Source: Desulfosporosinus meridiei DSM 13257 (GTDB taxonomy: Bacteria > Bacillota > Desulfitobacteriia > Desulfitobacteriales > Desulfitobacteriaceae). Taken from it: a stretch of 64,000 nucleotides of DNA. Of this stretch, positions 51,227-59,513 are shown in pieces (position 1 is the stretch's first letter; every line of letters begins with the position of its first letter). The notes under the pieces were generated by a model that worked only from the letters and a program-made list of their open reading frames with translations, ran no database searches and was not told the DNA's origin. The position numbers were made by a program, and so were the translations under genes. The stretch is taken from the NCBI RefSeq assembly GCF_000231385.2, contig NC_018515.1, forward strand, positions 880,001 to 944,000. Reading direction: 5' to 3'.

Positions 51227-52309
51227 ATGGCAAGAATTTTTAATTTTTCTGCGGGACCTGCTGTATTACCTGAAGAGGTGCTAAAAGAGGCAGCAGAGGA
51301 GATGCTGGATTACAACGGAACGGGCATGTCTGTTATGGAAATGAGTCATCGCTCTAAAGCTTTTGAACAAATTATAACTGAGGCAGAAAAAGACCTTCGA
51401 GATCTACTGCAGATTCCGGATAATTACAAGGTCTTGTTTCTTCAAGGTGGTGCATCCCAACAATTTGCCATGATACCTATGAACTTAATGAAAAACAAAG
51501 TAGCCGATCACATTAACACTGGGCAATGGGCAAAAAAAGCAATCGCTGAAGGGAAATTATTTGGAAAGATCAATGTTATTGCTTCTTCTGAGGATAAGAC
51601 CTTCACTTATATACCAGACTTGAACAACTTAAAGATTTCGGATGACGCTGATTATGTTTATATTTGCCATAACAACACAATATACGGAACTAAGTATCAT
51701 CAATTACCCGACACTGGGGATAAGGTTCTAGTTGCTGACATGTCTTCGGACATATTATCTGAACCTGTGGATGTTACGAAATATGGACTGATTTTTGCAG
51801 GAGTTCAAAAAAATATTGGCCCTGCCGGTGTAGTAGTTGTCATTATCCGTGAAGACTTAATTACTGAGGATGTCCTGCCGGGAACGCCAACCATGCTGCG
51901 CTATAAGGTGCATGCTGATAACAAATCACTGTACAATACCCCTCCGGCTTATGGTATTTATATTTGCGGTAAAGTGTTTAAGTGGATTCAAAAACTAGGC
52001 GGACTCGAGGCCATGAAGAAAATTAATCTAGAAAAGGCTTCGATTTTATATGACTATCTTGATTCCAGTAAGCTGTTTCGCGGGACGGTTGTAAAGCAGG
52101 ATCGCTCATTAATGAATGTTCCCTTTGTCACAGGTTCTGATGAGTTGGATGCTAAATTTATTAAGGAAGCTAAGGCTGCCGGATTTGAAAACCTGAAAGG
52201 ACATAGAACTGTAGGTGGTATGAGAGCAAGTATTTACAACGCCATGCCCATCGACGGAGTTAAGGCTCTAGTTGCGTTTATGAAAAAGTTTGAAGAAGAA
52301 AATTGTTAA
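51227..52309 (+). CDS. serC: phosphoserine aminotransferase
   Basis: PLP enzyme of serine synthesis that transaminates 3-phosphohydroxypyruvate with glutamate. 360 aa. The N terminus NFSAGPAVLPEEVL, the GGASQQFAMIPMNL phosphate-binding loop, and the PLP Lys in FAGVQKNIGPAGVVVVIIRE near residue 196 identify it. GAGGAGG precedes the ATG. It is the first gene behind a serine T-box leader, followed by serA after 48 bases, so the operon responds to uncharged tRNA-Ser. An orphan GGAGG-like site at 51061 resembles this gene's own ribosome site and has no ORF. Confidence 0.95.
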   Translation: MARIFNFSAGPAVLPEEVLKEAAEEMLDYNGTGMSVMEMSHRSKAFEQIITEAEKDLRDLLQIPDNYKVLFLQGGASQQFAMIPMNLMKNKVADHINTGQWAKKAIAEGKLFGKINVIASSEDKTFTYIPDLNNLKISDDADYVYICHNNTIYGTKYHQLPDTGDKVLVADMSSDILSEPVDVTKYGLIFAGVQKNIGPAGVVVVIIREDLITEDVLPGTPTMLRYKVHADNKSLYNTPPAYGIYICGKVFKWIQKLGGLEAMKKINLEKASILYDYLDSSKLFRGTVVKQDRSLMNVPFVTGSDELDAKFIKEAKAAGFENLKGHRTVGGMRASIYNAMPIDGVKALVAFMKKFEEENC

Positions 52310-52357
52310 AAGCAAATCGGTGCTTGGATAAGTAAATAAAATTATGAGGTGAAAGAA

Positions 52358-53521
52358 ATGTTTAACGTTAATTGTATCAATAAAATAGCTAATGTTGGTC
52401 TAGACCTGTTTACAGATAATTATCAAATGGTGGAGCAATTCAACGATGCCGATGCAGTACTCGTAAGAAGTTCAAGTCTTCATGAATTGGAATTACCGAA
52501 GACCCTAGAAGCTATCGCCAGAGCAGGTGCCGGTGTAAATAACATTCCGTTGGAGAAATGTGCTGAAAACGGAACTGTAGTCTTTAACACTCCGGGTGCA
52601 AATGCTAATGGAGTAAAAGAAATTGTCATTGCCTCGCTAATCATTGCCTCAAGGGATATTTTTGGGGGAGTCAACTGGGTGAATTCCTGCAAGGACGATC
52701 CAGAGGTAGCTAAACTTGTCGAGAAGAATAAGGCCAAGTTTGCTGGAACAGAAATTAAAGGAAAAAAGCTAGGTGTTATAGGATTAGGTGCTATAGGAAT
52801 TTTAGTTGCTAATGCCTTGAATAAGCTGGACATGGAGGTTTATGGATATGACCCATTCATTTCTGTGGATGCAGCTTGGAACCTTTCAAAATATATCAAA
52901 CAAGCGAAGTCTTTAGAAGAGATCTACAGAGAATGCGATTTTATTACCGTTCATGTGCCTCTAACCGATTCAACCAAGGGAATGTTTAATAAAGAAACCT
53001 TTGCCATGATGAAAGATGGTGTTAAACTATTAAACTTTTCCAGGGATACCTTAGTTATTGATGATGACATTGTTGAAGCCTTGGAGTCGGGAAAGGTTGG
53101 CCGCTATGTCACAGATTTTCCAAATCCCAAGGTGTGTGGAGTTAATGGTGTAATTACGGTTCCTCATTTAGGTGCTTCAACGAGTGAATCAGAAGATAAC
53201 TGTGCAGTTATGGCAGTAAGGCAGATAATGGACTACCTGGAAAATGGAAATATCAAGAATTCAGTTAATTATCCCAATTGTGATATGGGAGTATGCAACC
53301 ACGTTGGACGTATCGCCATTAATCACAGAAACATACCTAACATGCTCAGCCAATTTACCTCAACCGTTGCTAGAGAAAATATCAATATCCCGGACATGAT
53401 TAATAAAAGCAAAGGAAAGTATGCCTATACTATTCTGGATATTGAATCTCCTGCGACCCCAGAACTAGCAAATAAGATTAAGCAAATTGACGGAGTTTTA
53501 AAGGTTAGAATCATTAAGTAG
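52358..53521 (+). CDS. serA: D-3-phosphoglycerate dehydrogenase
   Basis: First step of serine synthesis, oxidising 3-phosphoglycerate with NAD. 387 aa. The NAD domain has GVIGLGAIGILVANALNKL (about residues 141-159), the catalytic Arg/Glu/His set is near 230-290 (VPHLGASTSESEDNC), and a C-terminal ACT domain starts at about 315 (NHRNIPNMLSQFTSTVARE). The ATG at 52358 follows GAGGTG by seven bases; the GTG at 52349 overlaps that site. This short form lacks the extra ASB domain. It is co-transcribed with serC. Confidence 0.93.
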   Translation: MFNVNCINKIANVGLDLFTDNYQMVEQFNDADAVLVRSSSLHELELPKTLEAIARAGAGVNNIPLEKCAENGTVVFNTPGANANGVKEIVIASLIIASRDIFGGVNWVNSCKDDPEVAKLVEKNKAKFAGTEIKGKKLGVIGLGAIGILVANALNKLDMEVYGYDPFISVDAAWNLSKYIKQAKSLEEIYRECDFITVHVPLTDSTKGMFNKETFAMMKDGVKLLNFSRDTLVIDDDIVEALESGKVGRYVTDFPNPKVCGVNGVITVPHLGASTSESEDNCAVMAVRQIMDYLENGNIKNSVNYPNCDMGVCNHVGRIAINHRNIPNMLSQFTSTVARENINIPDMINKSKGKYAYTILDIESPATPELANKIKQIDGVLKVRIIK

Positions 53522-53759
53522 TAAATTGAGTCAATGATTAATTAAATAAATAAGAACAAGTAAACAAAGGTATTGAATTGACTTAGATTGTTAATTGTCA
53601 AAAACTAAGTAACAGGACTGAATAAGTTTGATTCCTTTAGCAAGGAGGCAGGTGCTTGGTTCGCAGGTTAAACACAAATCATAGACATGCTCCTGTCTCT
53701 CTTTTTGGTAACAAGTTTATTATTCATGTTTTAGAAGTTTATGAATTGGAGGTTAAGCT

Positions 53760-54998
53760 TTGGCAACAGTCAGACCATTTAAAGCCCTTAGGCCTAAAGA
53801 AGAAGTGGCAAGCAAAGTAGCGGCACTGCCCTATGATGTATATAATCGAGAAGAGGCTTTGCAGGAAGTATTAAAGGAGCCTTTATCCTTTTTGAAAGTT
53901 GATAGAGCTGAGACCCAATTTCATGAGAGTTTTAACCCTTACGATATCCAGGTTTATGAGAAAGCCAGAGATATTCTTCAAGACATGATAAGTCAAGGTG
54001 TCTTAATTAAGGAAGCCCAGAATTGTTATTATGCCTACGAACTAACTATGGCTGGACGTTCCCAAACTGGTTTAGTGGGATGTGCCTCCATAGATGACTA
54101 CCTTACTAATGTTATAAAAAAACATGAGAAAACCAGAGAAGACAAAGAGATAGATCGAATAAACCATGTAGATATTTGTGCTGCCCATACCGGACCTATC
54201 TTCTTAGCCTATCGTGCTCAAGAAACTATAAACACTGTAATTGAGAGAATCAAACAGGAAAAATCCATCTATGATTTTGTTGCAAGCGATGGAGTTAGGC
54301 ATAAAGTGTGGAGTATTGCGAAGCAAGACGACATAGAAATAATCTCCACAAAGTTTAAAAACATAGAAAGTATTTATATAGCAGATGGACACCACAGAAC
54401 AGCTTCAGCAGTGAAAGTTGGCTTGAAAAGACGGGCCGAGAATCCTAACTATACAGGAGACGAAGAATTCAACTATTTCCTTTCTGTTCTTTTTCCCCAC
54501 GACCAATTAATGATTTTAGATTATAATCGAGTTGTGAAAGATTTAAACGGTCTTAGTAAAGAAGAGTTTTTAACTAAGGTGGCGAAAAACTTCAACGTTG
54601 AAGAGCTTGGAACAGAACCCTATAAGCCAGAGACAAAGGCTGTATTTGGAATGTACCTAGAAGGAGTATGGTATAAGCTGACGGCAAAGGATGAGATCCG
54701 CTCTGTCAATCCTGTCGAGGGACTAGATGTGGCAATACTTCAAAATTATTTATTAATTCCCATTCTTAATATTAAAGACATAAGAACCGACAAAAGAATT
54801 GACTTTGTCGGTGGAATAAGAGGACTTGAAGAACTTGAGAAACGAGTAAGCACTGATATGAAGATTGCCTTTGCCATGTTTCCAACTTCAATTAATGAAT
54901 TGTTTGAAGTATCCGATGCTGGTGAGTTAATGCCGCCAAAATCTACTTGGTTTGAGCCAAAGCTTAGAAGCGGATTGTTCATTCATGAGCTGAGGTAA
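53760..54998 (+). CDS. DUF1015-family protein
   Basis: A 412-aa soluble protein of a family common beside serC/serA in Clostridia. Landmarks are the N terminus VRPFKALRPKEEVASKVAAL with PYDVYN, then KHEKTREDKEIDRINHVD (about residues 120-137), YIADGHHRTASAVKVG (about 203-218) and HDQLMILDYNRVVKDLNG. The GHHR segment recalls a ParB/SerK-type kinase fold, and free-serine kinase activity has been reported for a related family. For this protein that is an inference. TTG start after GGAGGTTAAGC. A terminator follows at 55195. Confidence 0.88.
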   Translation: MATVRPFKALRPKEEVASKVAALPYDVYNREEALQEVLKEPLSFLKVDRAETQFHESFNPYDIQVYEKARDILQDMISQGVLIKEAQNCYYAYELTMAGRSQTGLVGCASIDDYLTNVIKKHEKTREDKEIDRINHVDICAAHTGPIFLAYRAQETINTVIERIKQEKSIYDFVASDGVRHKVWSIAKQDDIEIISTKFKNIESIYIADGHHRTASAVKVGLKRRAENPNYTGDEEFNYFLSVLFPHDQLMILDYNRVVKDLNGLSKEEFLTKVAKNFNVEELGTEPYKPETKAVFGMYLEGVWYKLTAKDEIRSVNPVEGLDVAILQNYLLIPILNIKDIRTDKRIDFVGGIRGLEELEKRVSTDMKIAFAMFPTSINELFEVSDAGELMPPKSTWFEPKLRSGLFIHELR

Positions 54999-55194
54999 GT
55001 ATATAATTGGCCGAGGAAAAGTATTTTCAATCCATGTATAAACCTTCATTTAATTGGATATGCTAGTTGTTGAGATGAAATTCATGGCAAATTCAGACTG
55101 ATAGACAAGTTTTATTACTGCCTTGGCATTGTTACAACGCTACAGCCTTATTGGCTTGATCCAAATCCTAAGTAGAACGTGAATAAGTCATCTG

Positions 55195-55226
55195 ACAGAG
55201 TCCGATAAATGGGCTCTGTTTTTTAT
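55195..55226 (+). terminator. terminator of the serC-serA-DUF1015 operon
   Basis: ACAGAG(T)CC and GG(G)CTCTGT pair around GATAAAT and run into TTTTTT. It lies just before the next promoter. Confidence 0.8.
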
Positions 55227-55237
55227 TTAATAACTAG

Positions 55238-55265
55238 TTGACAAAACTAGTCAGCGTGTTATAAT
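55238..55265 (+). promoter_or_regulatory. sigma-A promoter of aroF
   Basis: TTGACA (55238-55243) and TATAAT (55260-55265) are 16 bases apart. It opens the aroF T-box leader. Confidence 0.75.
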
Positions 55266-55279
55266 TAGTTTTAACTAAA

Positions 55280-55715
55280 TCATTAAAGGCTATGACGGAG
55301 TAAAGTAACCTATTTATTACCTTTCAGGGAGGAAGAGTCTCGACTGTAAACTCTTCTACGTGTAGTGATAGATGAAGTTCCCTCCCGAGCTGCCGGCTGA
55401 ACGTTTTATATAGTAGGCTTGGACGGTTCTTCACCGTTAACAAGAAGGGGGTATCGGATATCAATTCCCGTACCTTTGTCGAGTGGCCTTTTTTGGCTTA
55501 AGTTGGGTGGTAACGCGAGATACAGCATCTCGTCCCTTCAAAGGGATGAGGTGTTTTTTATTTTGCTAGCCTTGCATATTCGACAAACACGAGTTTTTGA
55601 TAGACCTGTACCTTTTGATGAGTGGGCCAATTAATTTTGGTCAAAATGGGTGGTAACGCGGAAGTCCACGGCTTTCGTCCCTGTGGAAGGGATGTGCCGT
55701 GGACTTTTTTAATTT
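55280..55715 (+). promoter_or_regulatory. aromatic-amino-acid T-box leader with two T-box/terminator modules
   Basis: A Stem I region (about 55288-55390, closed by GGGAGG/CCTCCC) is followed by T-box 1 TGGGTGGTAACGCGA (55504-55518) and terminator CATCTCGTCCC/GGGATGAGGTG (to 55557, T6). About 90 bases without a full second Stem I come next. T-box 2 TGGGTGGTAACGCGG (55647-55661) and terminator AGTCCACGGC/GCCGTGGACT (55663-55710, T6) complete it. The variable base is T in both, which pairs with the A discriminator of tRNA-Phe or tRNA-Tyr. TTC at 55378-55380 is a candidate specifier. Confidence 0.85.
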
Positions 55716-55738
55716 AAATATTTAGGAGGCTTTTTATT

Positions 55739-56887
55739 ATGAAAGATTTAAGATTAGCAGGGTTAAAGGCAGAGCGCAGCACTATAGAGATTAATGGAGT
55801 GACCATAGGTGGCAAAGAAATAATCCTGATTGGTGGACCATGTGCTGTAGAATCAAGCATCCAAATGAGTCAATCGGCGGAGACGGTAAAAAAGGCGGGA
55901 GGGAAAATCCTGCGTGGTGGAGTATTCAAACCTCGTACTTCTCCCTATAGTTTCCAAGGCCTGGGACGGGAGGGGCTTAATTATCTAGTACAAGCAGCTA
56001 GGGAACAAAGCTTGCTCTGTGTAACAGAAGTAATAGATGCTCCAAGTCTTGAATTAGTAGTCAATGATATTGATATTATCCAAATAGGCGCTCGTAATAT
56101 GCAAAACTTTGAGCTGTTGAAAATGGCGGGTAAAATTAGTAAACCAATAATCTTGAAACGGGGATTATCAGCAACAATTGAGGAATGGCTGTATGCAGCT
56201 GAATATATCCTATCCTCAGGTAACCCTAATGTCATCCTTTGTGAAAGAGGAATTCGAACCTATGAACCCAGTACACGGAACACCCTTGATCTCAGTGCTG
56301 TTGGAGTTGCTAAGGAGCTTTCTCATCTTCCGGTGATTGTTGATCCAAGCCATGCAGCAGGGAGAAGAGATTTGATTGCTTCCTTGTCTAAGGCAGCGAT
56401 TGCTTCTGGAGCAGACGGTCTATTGATTGAGATGCATCCAAATCCTGCAGAGGCTGTCAGTGATGGGCCCCAATCCCTACACCCCGAGCAACTCATCCAA
56501 CTAGCTGGAGAATTAGGAGCTGTGGCGGAATCGGTTAATAGAATCTTTGCTTGTGAAAGAAATTGTGTTGAAGAGACTCTTGAAACTTTGCGAGGACAAA
56601 TTGACAACATTGATCAAGAAATTATCGAGCGTTTAGCCGCTCGCATGGAGATAGTAAGTAAAGTCGCAGATCAAAAACGTTTGGATAGAGTGAAAGATAG
56701 TTCTCGAGAGAAGGAAGTGATTCAAAGACTGACTGCTCTTGGCAATGAATTAAAACTTCCGTCGGAACTTGTTAAGAAGATCTACCCAATAATTTTTGAT
56801 GTAGCAGTGCAATCTCAAATTAGACAAAAATTGGTTAGAGAGAAGGAAGGAGACCTTTCGCTTGTTTCCCCTTTAGTGAGCAAATAG
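55739..56887 (+). CDS. aroF: 3-deoxy-7-phosphoheptulonate synthase with C-terminal chorismate mutase
   Basis: Entry enzyme of the shikimate pathway, fused to the enzyme at the tyrosine/phenylalanine branch. 382 aa. The DAHP synthase TIM barrel (about residues 25-270) has IGGPCAVESSIQMSQSAE, GGVFKPRTSPYSFQGLG, LCERGIRTYE and VDPSHAAGRRDL. The chorismate mutase type II helical domain (about 283-370) starts LRGQIDNIDQEIIERLAARM and ends QSQIRQKLV. The order is opposite to Bacillus AroA, where the mutase is N-terminal. The mutase may serve as an allosteric sensor of prephenate or chorismate. GGAGG precedes the ATG, and the T-box leader controls it. Confidence 0.94.
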   Translation: MKDLRLAGLKAERSTIEINGVTIGGKEIILIGGPCAVESSIQMSQSAETVKKAGGKILRGGVFKPRTSPYSFQGLGREGLNYLVQAAREQSLLCVTEVIDAPSLELVVNDIDIIQIGARNMQNFELLKMAGKISKPIILKRGLSATIEEWLYAAEYILSSGNPNVILCERGIRTYEPSTRNTLDLSAVGVAKELSHLPVIVDPSHAAGRRDLIASLSKAAIASGADGLLIEMHPNPAEAVSDGPQSLHPEQLIQLAGELGAVAESVNRIFACERNCVEETLETLRGQIDNIDQEIIERLAARMEIVSKVADQKRLDRVKDSSREKEVIQRLTALGNELKLPSELVKKIYPIIFDVAVQSQIRQKLVREKEGDLSLVSPLVSK

Positions 56888-56902
56888 TCCTTTGCTAAGC
56901 TT

Positions 56903-56942
56903 AAAAAACCTTTAGAAACATTAGATTTCTAAAGGTTTTTTA
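56903..56942 (+). terminator. aroF terminator
   Basis: AAAAAACCTTTAGAAA and TTTCTAAAGGTTTTTT pair perfectly around CATTAGA. Confidence 0.9.
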
Positions 56943-57127
56943 ATTGGCAATTGTAGTTTGGCCAGGGTACAGCTTTGGAATAAAAATAATTGATTGTGTC
57001 AATATGTATTACCTATAGACATAGTATAAGGGCAATGCTAGACTTTAAGTGTCTAGAGAATCCTAAAAGGATGTGAGTGCTAAAGTTGGTAAGAAGTAAA
57101 GTTATTAAAAAGAGGGGAGGATGTAAC

Positions 57128-57433
57128 ATGATTCTAGAAACGCAGATTACAATATATGTCTGTTCTCTTTGTCAGAGAACTTACAAACTGAAGGAAGATG
57201 CTAAAAAATGTGAATATCTCTGTTCTAAACTACTTGAGTCCCCTGATATATCTGTATTAGGCTTAACCTCTAGGACCTACAATCTTCTTAAAATTGCTGG
57301 CATAGATACACTCGATGAGTTACGTGAGACAACAGACAGTCAATTACTGAATTTAAAACGCTTTGGACAAGGTGCATTAAATGAGTTGCATCAAAAGCTG
57401 CAACGTTATGAGGCAAAACTTAAGAATCATTGA
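57128..57433 (+). CDS. orphan RNA polymerase alpha-CTD-like protein with N-terminal zinc finger
   Basis: A 101-aa protein. Residues 1-36 hold CSLCQRTYKLKEDAKKCEYLC, a likely Cys4 zinc finger. Residues 43-95 (LGLTSRTYNLLKIAGIDTLD, then ELRETTDSQLLNLKRFGQGA, then LNELHQKL) match the C-terminal domain of RpoA (LSVRSYNCLKRAGI...[24 protein letters not shown]), the DNA UP-element and activator-contacting helix-hairpin-helix module. No assembly domain is present. The ATG at 57128 follows GGGGAGG; the 57077 frame has no site. It could act as a DNA-binding adaptor or mimic. Function unknown. Confidence 0.75.
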   Translation: MILETQITIYVCSLCQRTYKLKEDAKKCEYLCSKLLESPDISVLGLTSRTYNLLKIAGIDTLDELRETTDSQLLNLKRFGQGALNELHQKLQRYEAKLKNH

Positions 57434-57582
57434 GCGGGTTCAGTTAAATGAAAATTACTCAATCACAACTATTATTGAATAATACCACTGCCTGTTGGTG
57501 AGTGAAATATTTTGTGAGGAAAATTGCTGTTTTTAGCTTTATGACCTTCTACAACACTGATTCATGGAAATGGGGGATGACT

Positions 57583-57792
57583 ATGAACAAACAATATTAT
57601 GAAGTTCAAACGGATTATTCGCCTTTTCACAAACAACGATTTCAGGTTGGTGACCGAGTGGAGACTTGTAGTCATTGCCTTGGAACCGTGATACGAATTG
57701 AATGCGATGAAATGGGACTCTTTATAATAGTTCGCTTAGATATTCTACAGGAAGAATTTGCTTATGATCCCTATGATTTGGAAATAATTTAA
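57583..57792 (+). CDS. hypothetical protein, 69 aa
   Basis: A short soluble protein starting at ATG 57583 after GGGGGATG; a longer frame from 57502 has no ribosome site. FQVGDRVETCSHCLGTVIRI resembles a small SH3-like barrel opening with a CxxC pair, and the C terminus EEFAYDPYDLEII is acidic. It may bind nucleic acid or protein, but no family is recognised. A hairpin terminator lies about 60 bases downstream. Confidence 0.6.
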   Translation: MNKQYYEVQTDYSPFHKQRFQVGDRVETCSHCLGTVIRIECDEMGLFIIVRLDILQEEFAYDPYDLEII

Positions 57793-57854
57793 TAACAATA
57801 TCGCTATTGGAAAGGCTGAAATGAAAGTTGGAAAAATAGCATGCTTGAGCAGAT

Positions 57855-57893
57855 AAGCAAACTGTGTCATTCAAGATACAGTTTGCTTTATTG
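57855..57893 (+). terminator. terminator hairpin
   Basis: GCAAACTGTGTC and GATACAGTTTGC pair around ATTCAA and run into TTTATTGTT. It separates the 69-aa gene from the GntR operator. Confidence 0.8.
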
Positions 57894-57908
57894 TTGGTGC
57901 TTGGCATT

Positions 57909-57918
57909 TGGTATACCA
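57909..57918. promoter_or_regulatory. GntR operator upstream of the regulator gene
   Basis: TGGTATACCA is a perfect 10-base palindrome located 76 bases before the GntR gene. The same motif occurs twice before the chromate transporter genes. Confidence 0.7.
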
Positions 57919-57993
57919 TTTAACTTGCGTCTTAGGTGTCTATAGAATTATAATTGCCTTAACTGGCAGTATAAACATAAGGGGAGAAGGAAA

Positions 57994-58674
57994 GTGGCGT
58001 ATCATTTTTCACCCATTAAGTTGGATGATAAAGGTCATATAAGAGATTCGGTGTTTGCGATTTTGAGGAATGCAATCTTAGATAAGAAACTAGAACCGGG
58101 TCAGAAATTGGTAGAACGTACTATAGCTGAACAACTGGGGATTAGCAGAACTCCTGTTCGCGAGGCAATTAACCAGCTTGTCCTAGAAAGGTTGGTAACA
58201 CATATCCCCCGTAAAGGGGTTGTAGTTTCAGGTTTCTCCAAAGCAGATATTATTGAGATTCTCGCTATAAGGACTTCTTTAGAAGCGCTTATTTGTAGTA
58301 TTGCAGCTACAAAGATTAAACCCCGGGATTTAAAACGATTAGAATCTTTAGCAAAGCAAATTACGGAAGAACATGGTAAGGGTAATTACAAAAAATCCAA
58401 CCAATTGAATGATAAATTTCATGAGATAATTTATAAAGCGGCTGAGAGTCCAAGGGTTTACAGTTTTCTTTATACTTTGCACGAGTATATTACCAAGTTC
58501 ACTCAAGTGGCATATTCAAAACCTGGTCGATCTGAAGAAGTATGGGTGGAACATAATGAAATTATTGAGGCTCTAAGCAGACATGATAGTTCTCAGGCTG
58601 AGGTCGTAGCGAAAAGACATGCTGAGAATTCGAGTAAAGCATTTCTAAAAATGGCTTACTGGGAAAAAGATTAG
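57994..58674 (+). CDS. GntR-family (FadR/FCD subgroup) transcriptional regulator
   Basis: A 226-aa repressor-type protein. The N-terminal winged helix (about residues 15-80) has LEPGQKLVERTIAEQLGIS with RTPVREAINQLVLERLV. The C-terminal all-helical FCD ligand domain (about 88-215) has RTSLEALICSIAA, NDKFHEIIYKAA and the metal-type His in HNEIIEALSRHD and KRHAEN. GTG start after GGGGAGAAGG. Palindromic TGGTATACCA sites before this gene and before the next two indicate autoregulation and control of the transporters. The ligand is unknown, probably a small carboxylate. Confidence 0.9.
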   Translation: MAYHFSPIKLDDKGHIRDSVFAILRNAILDKKLEPGQKLVERTIAEQLGISRTPVREAINQLVLERLVTHIPRKGVVVSGFSKADIIEILAIRTSLEALICSIAATKIKPRDLKRLESLAKQITEEHGKGNYKKSNQLNDKFHEIIYKAAESPRVYSFLYTLHEYITKFTQVAYSKPGRSEEVWVEHNEIIEALSRHDSSQAEVVAKRHAENSSKAFLKMAYWEKD

Positions 58675-58761
58675 TTGATCCAATTATGCGTATAAACCCT
58701 CTAGGAAAATTGTGCTTAGAAGTTGTTTTAGAATAGTTAAATTAAATTATGCCTGGATAAT

Positions 58762-58796
58762 TTGGTATACAAAAATTAATGATTTGGTATACCAAA
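58762..58796. promoter_or_regulatory. two GntR operators upstream of the transporter pair
   Basis: TTGGTATACAAA (from 58762) and the perfect 14-base palindrome TTTGGTATACCAAA (58783-58796) are spaced 21 bases, two helical turns. They match the operator at 57909 and lie about 110-140 bases before the first transporter ATG. Confidence 0.75.
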
Positions 58797-58901
58797 CCTA
58801 TTGAATTTGAGAAGTTGAGGTAATATACTTACCTTAAGAAAGCTCATGATATCTGTCTGTGAGAGATTTAAGACTAGACCGAAGAAAGAAGGGGGAGCAC
58901 A

Positions 58902-59429
58902 ATGTTATCACAACTTTGGGATCTTTTAATTGCCTTTGCCAGAGCCAGCAACTTGGGCTTCGGAGGCGGTCCGGCAGTCATTCCACTTATTAAAATCGAA
59001 GTCGTGGAAAGGTACCACTGGATGACTAATTCGGAATTCACGGACGCTCTTGCCGTTGGAAATGCATTGCCGGGACCGATCGCTACAAAACTGGCAGGTT
59101 ATGTTGGTTACCAAGAGGCCGGATGGTTAGGAGCCTTGGTGGCAAATATTGGTGTGATTCTACCGACTTCACTGGCTGTAATTTTGCTGGCCCGTTTCTT
59201 GATGAAATATTCCAATTCTCCAGTTTTAAAAGGAATGCTCAAGGGTGTTCGCCCGGTTGTCGTAGTTTTGATAGCTCAAACCGCATTAGATATGGGTATA
59301 GGCTCTTTTCCTAACATGACGACTTGGGGGATTGCTTTAGCTACAGTTGTCTCATTATTCTGGTTGAAGCTACACCCTGCCCTAATCATTGTAATTTCTA
59401 TGATATTTGGATTAGTTGTTTTTCGCTAA
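58902..59429 (+). CDS. chromate transporter family protein, half-size (copy 1)
   Basis: A 175-aa membrane protein of the CHR family in short-chain form, with about five or six hydrophobic segments. The signature is SNLGFGGGPAVIPLIKIEVV followed by NALPGPIATKLAGYVGY. It lies downstream of the GntR repressor and its operators. GGGGGAG precedes the ATG. The substrate may be chromate, sulfate or another anion; the GntR/FCD regulator hints at an organic acid. It is about 60% identical by eye to the next gene and aligned in the same register. Confidence 0.85.
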   Translation: MLSQLWDLLIAFARASNLGFGGGPAVIPLIKIEVVERYHWMTNSEFTDALAVGNALPGPIATKLAGYVGYQEAGWLGALVANIGVILPTSLAVILLARFLMKYSNSPVLKGMLKGVRPVVVVLIAQTALDMGIGSFPNMTTWGIALATVVSLFWLKLHPALIIVISMIFGLVVFR

Positions 59430-59513
59430 ATTCTGTTGGTTTAATCTACAGCAATTATTTTACATTGTAACGTAATACTTAGCTAAAAATCTGGAATACA
59501 AGGTGGTGCTTTC

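Noticed and set aside
53630..53720. Attenuator-like structure between serA and the DUF1015 gene
   Set aside because: GAGGCAGG and CCTGTCTC could pair and a T run follows, but the loop of about 36 bases and the lack of an alternative fold make it weak.
55419..55634. 71-aa ORF before aroF
   Set aside because: It lies entirely inside the T-box leader and crosses the first antiterminator and terminator.
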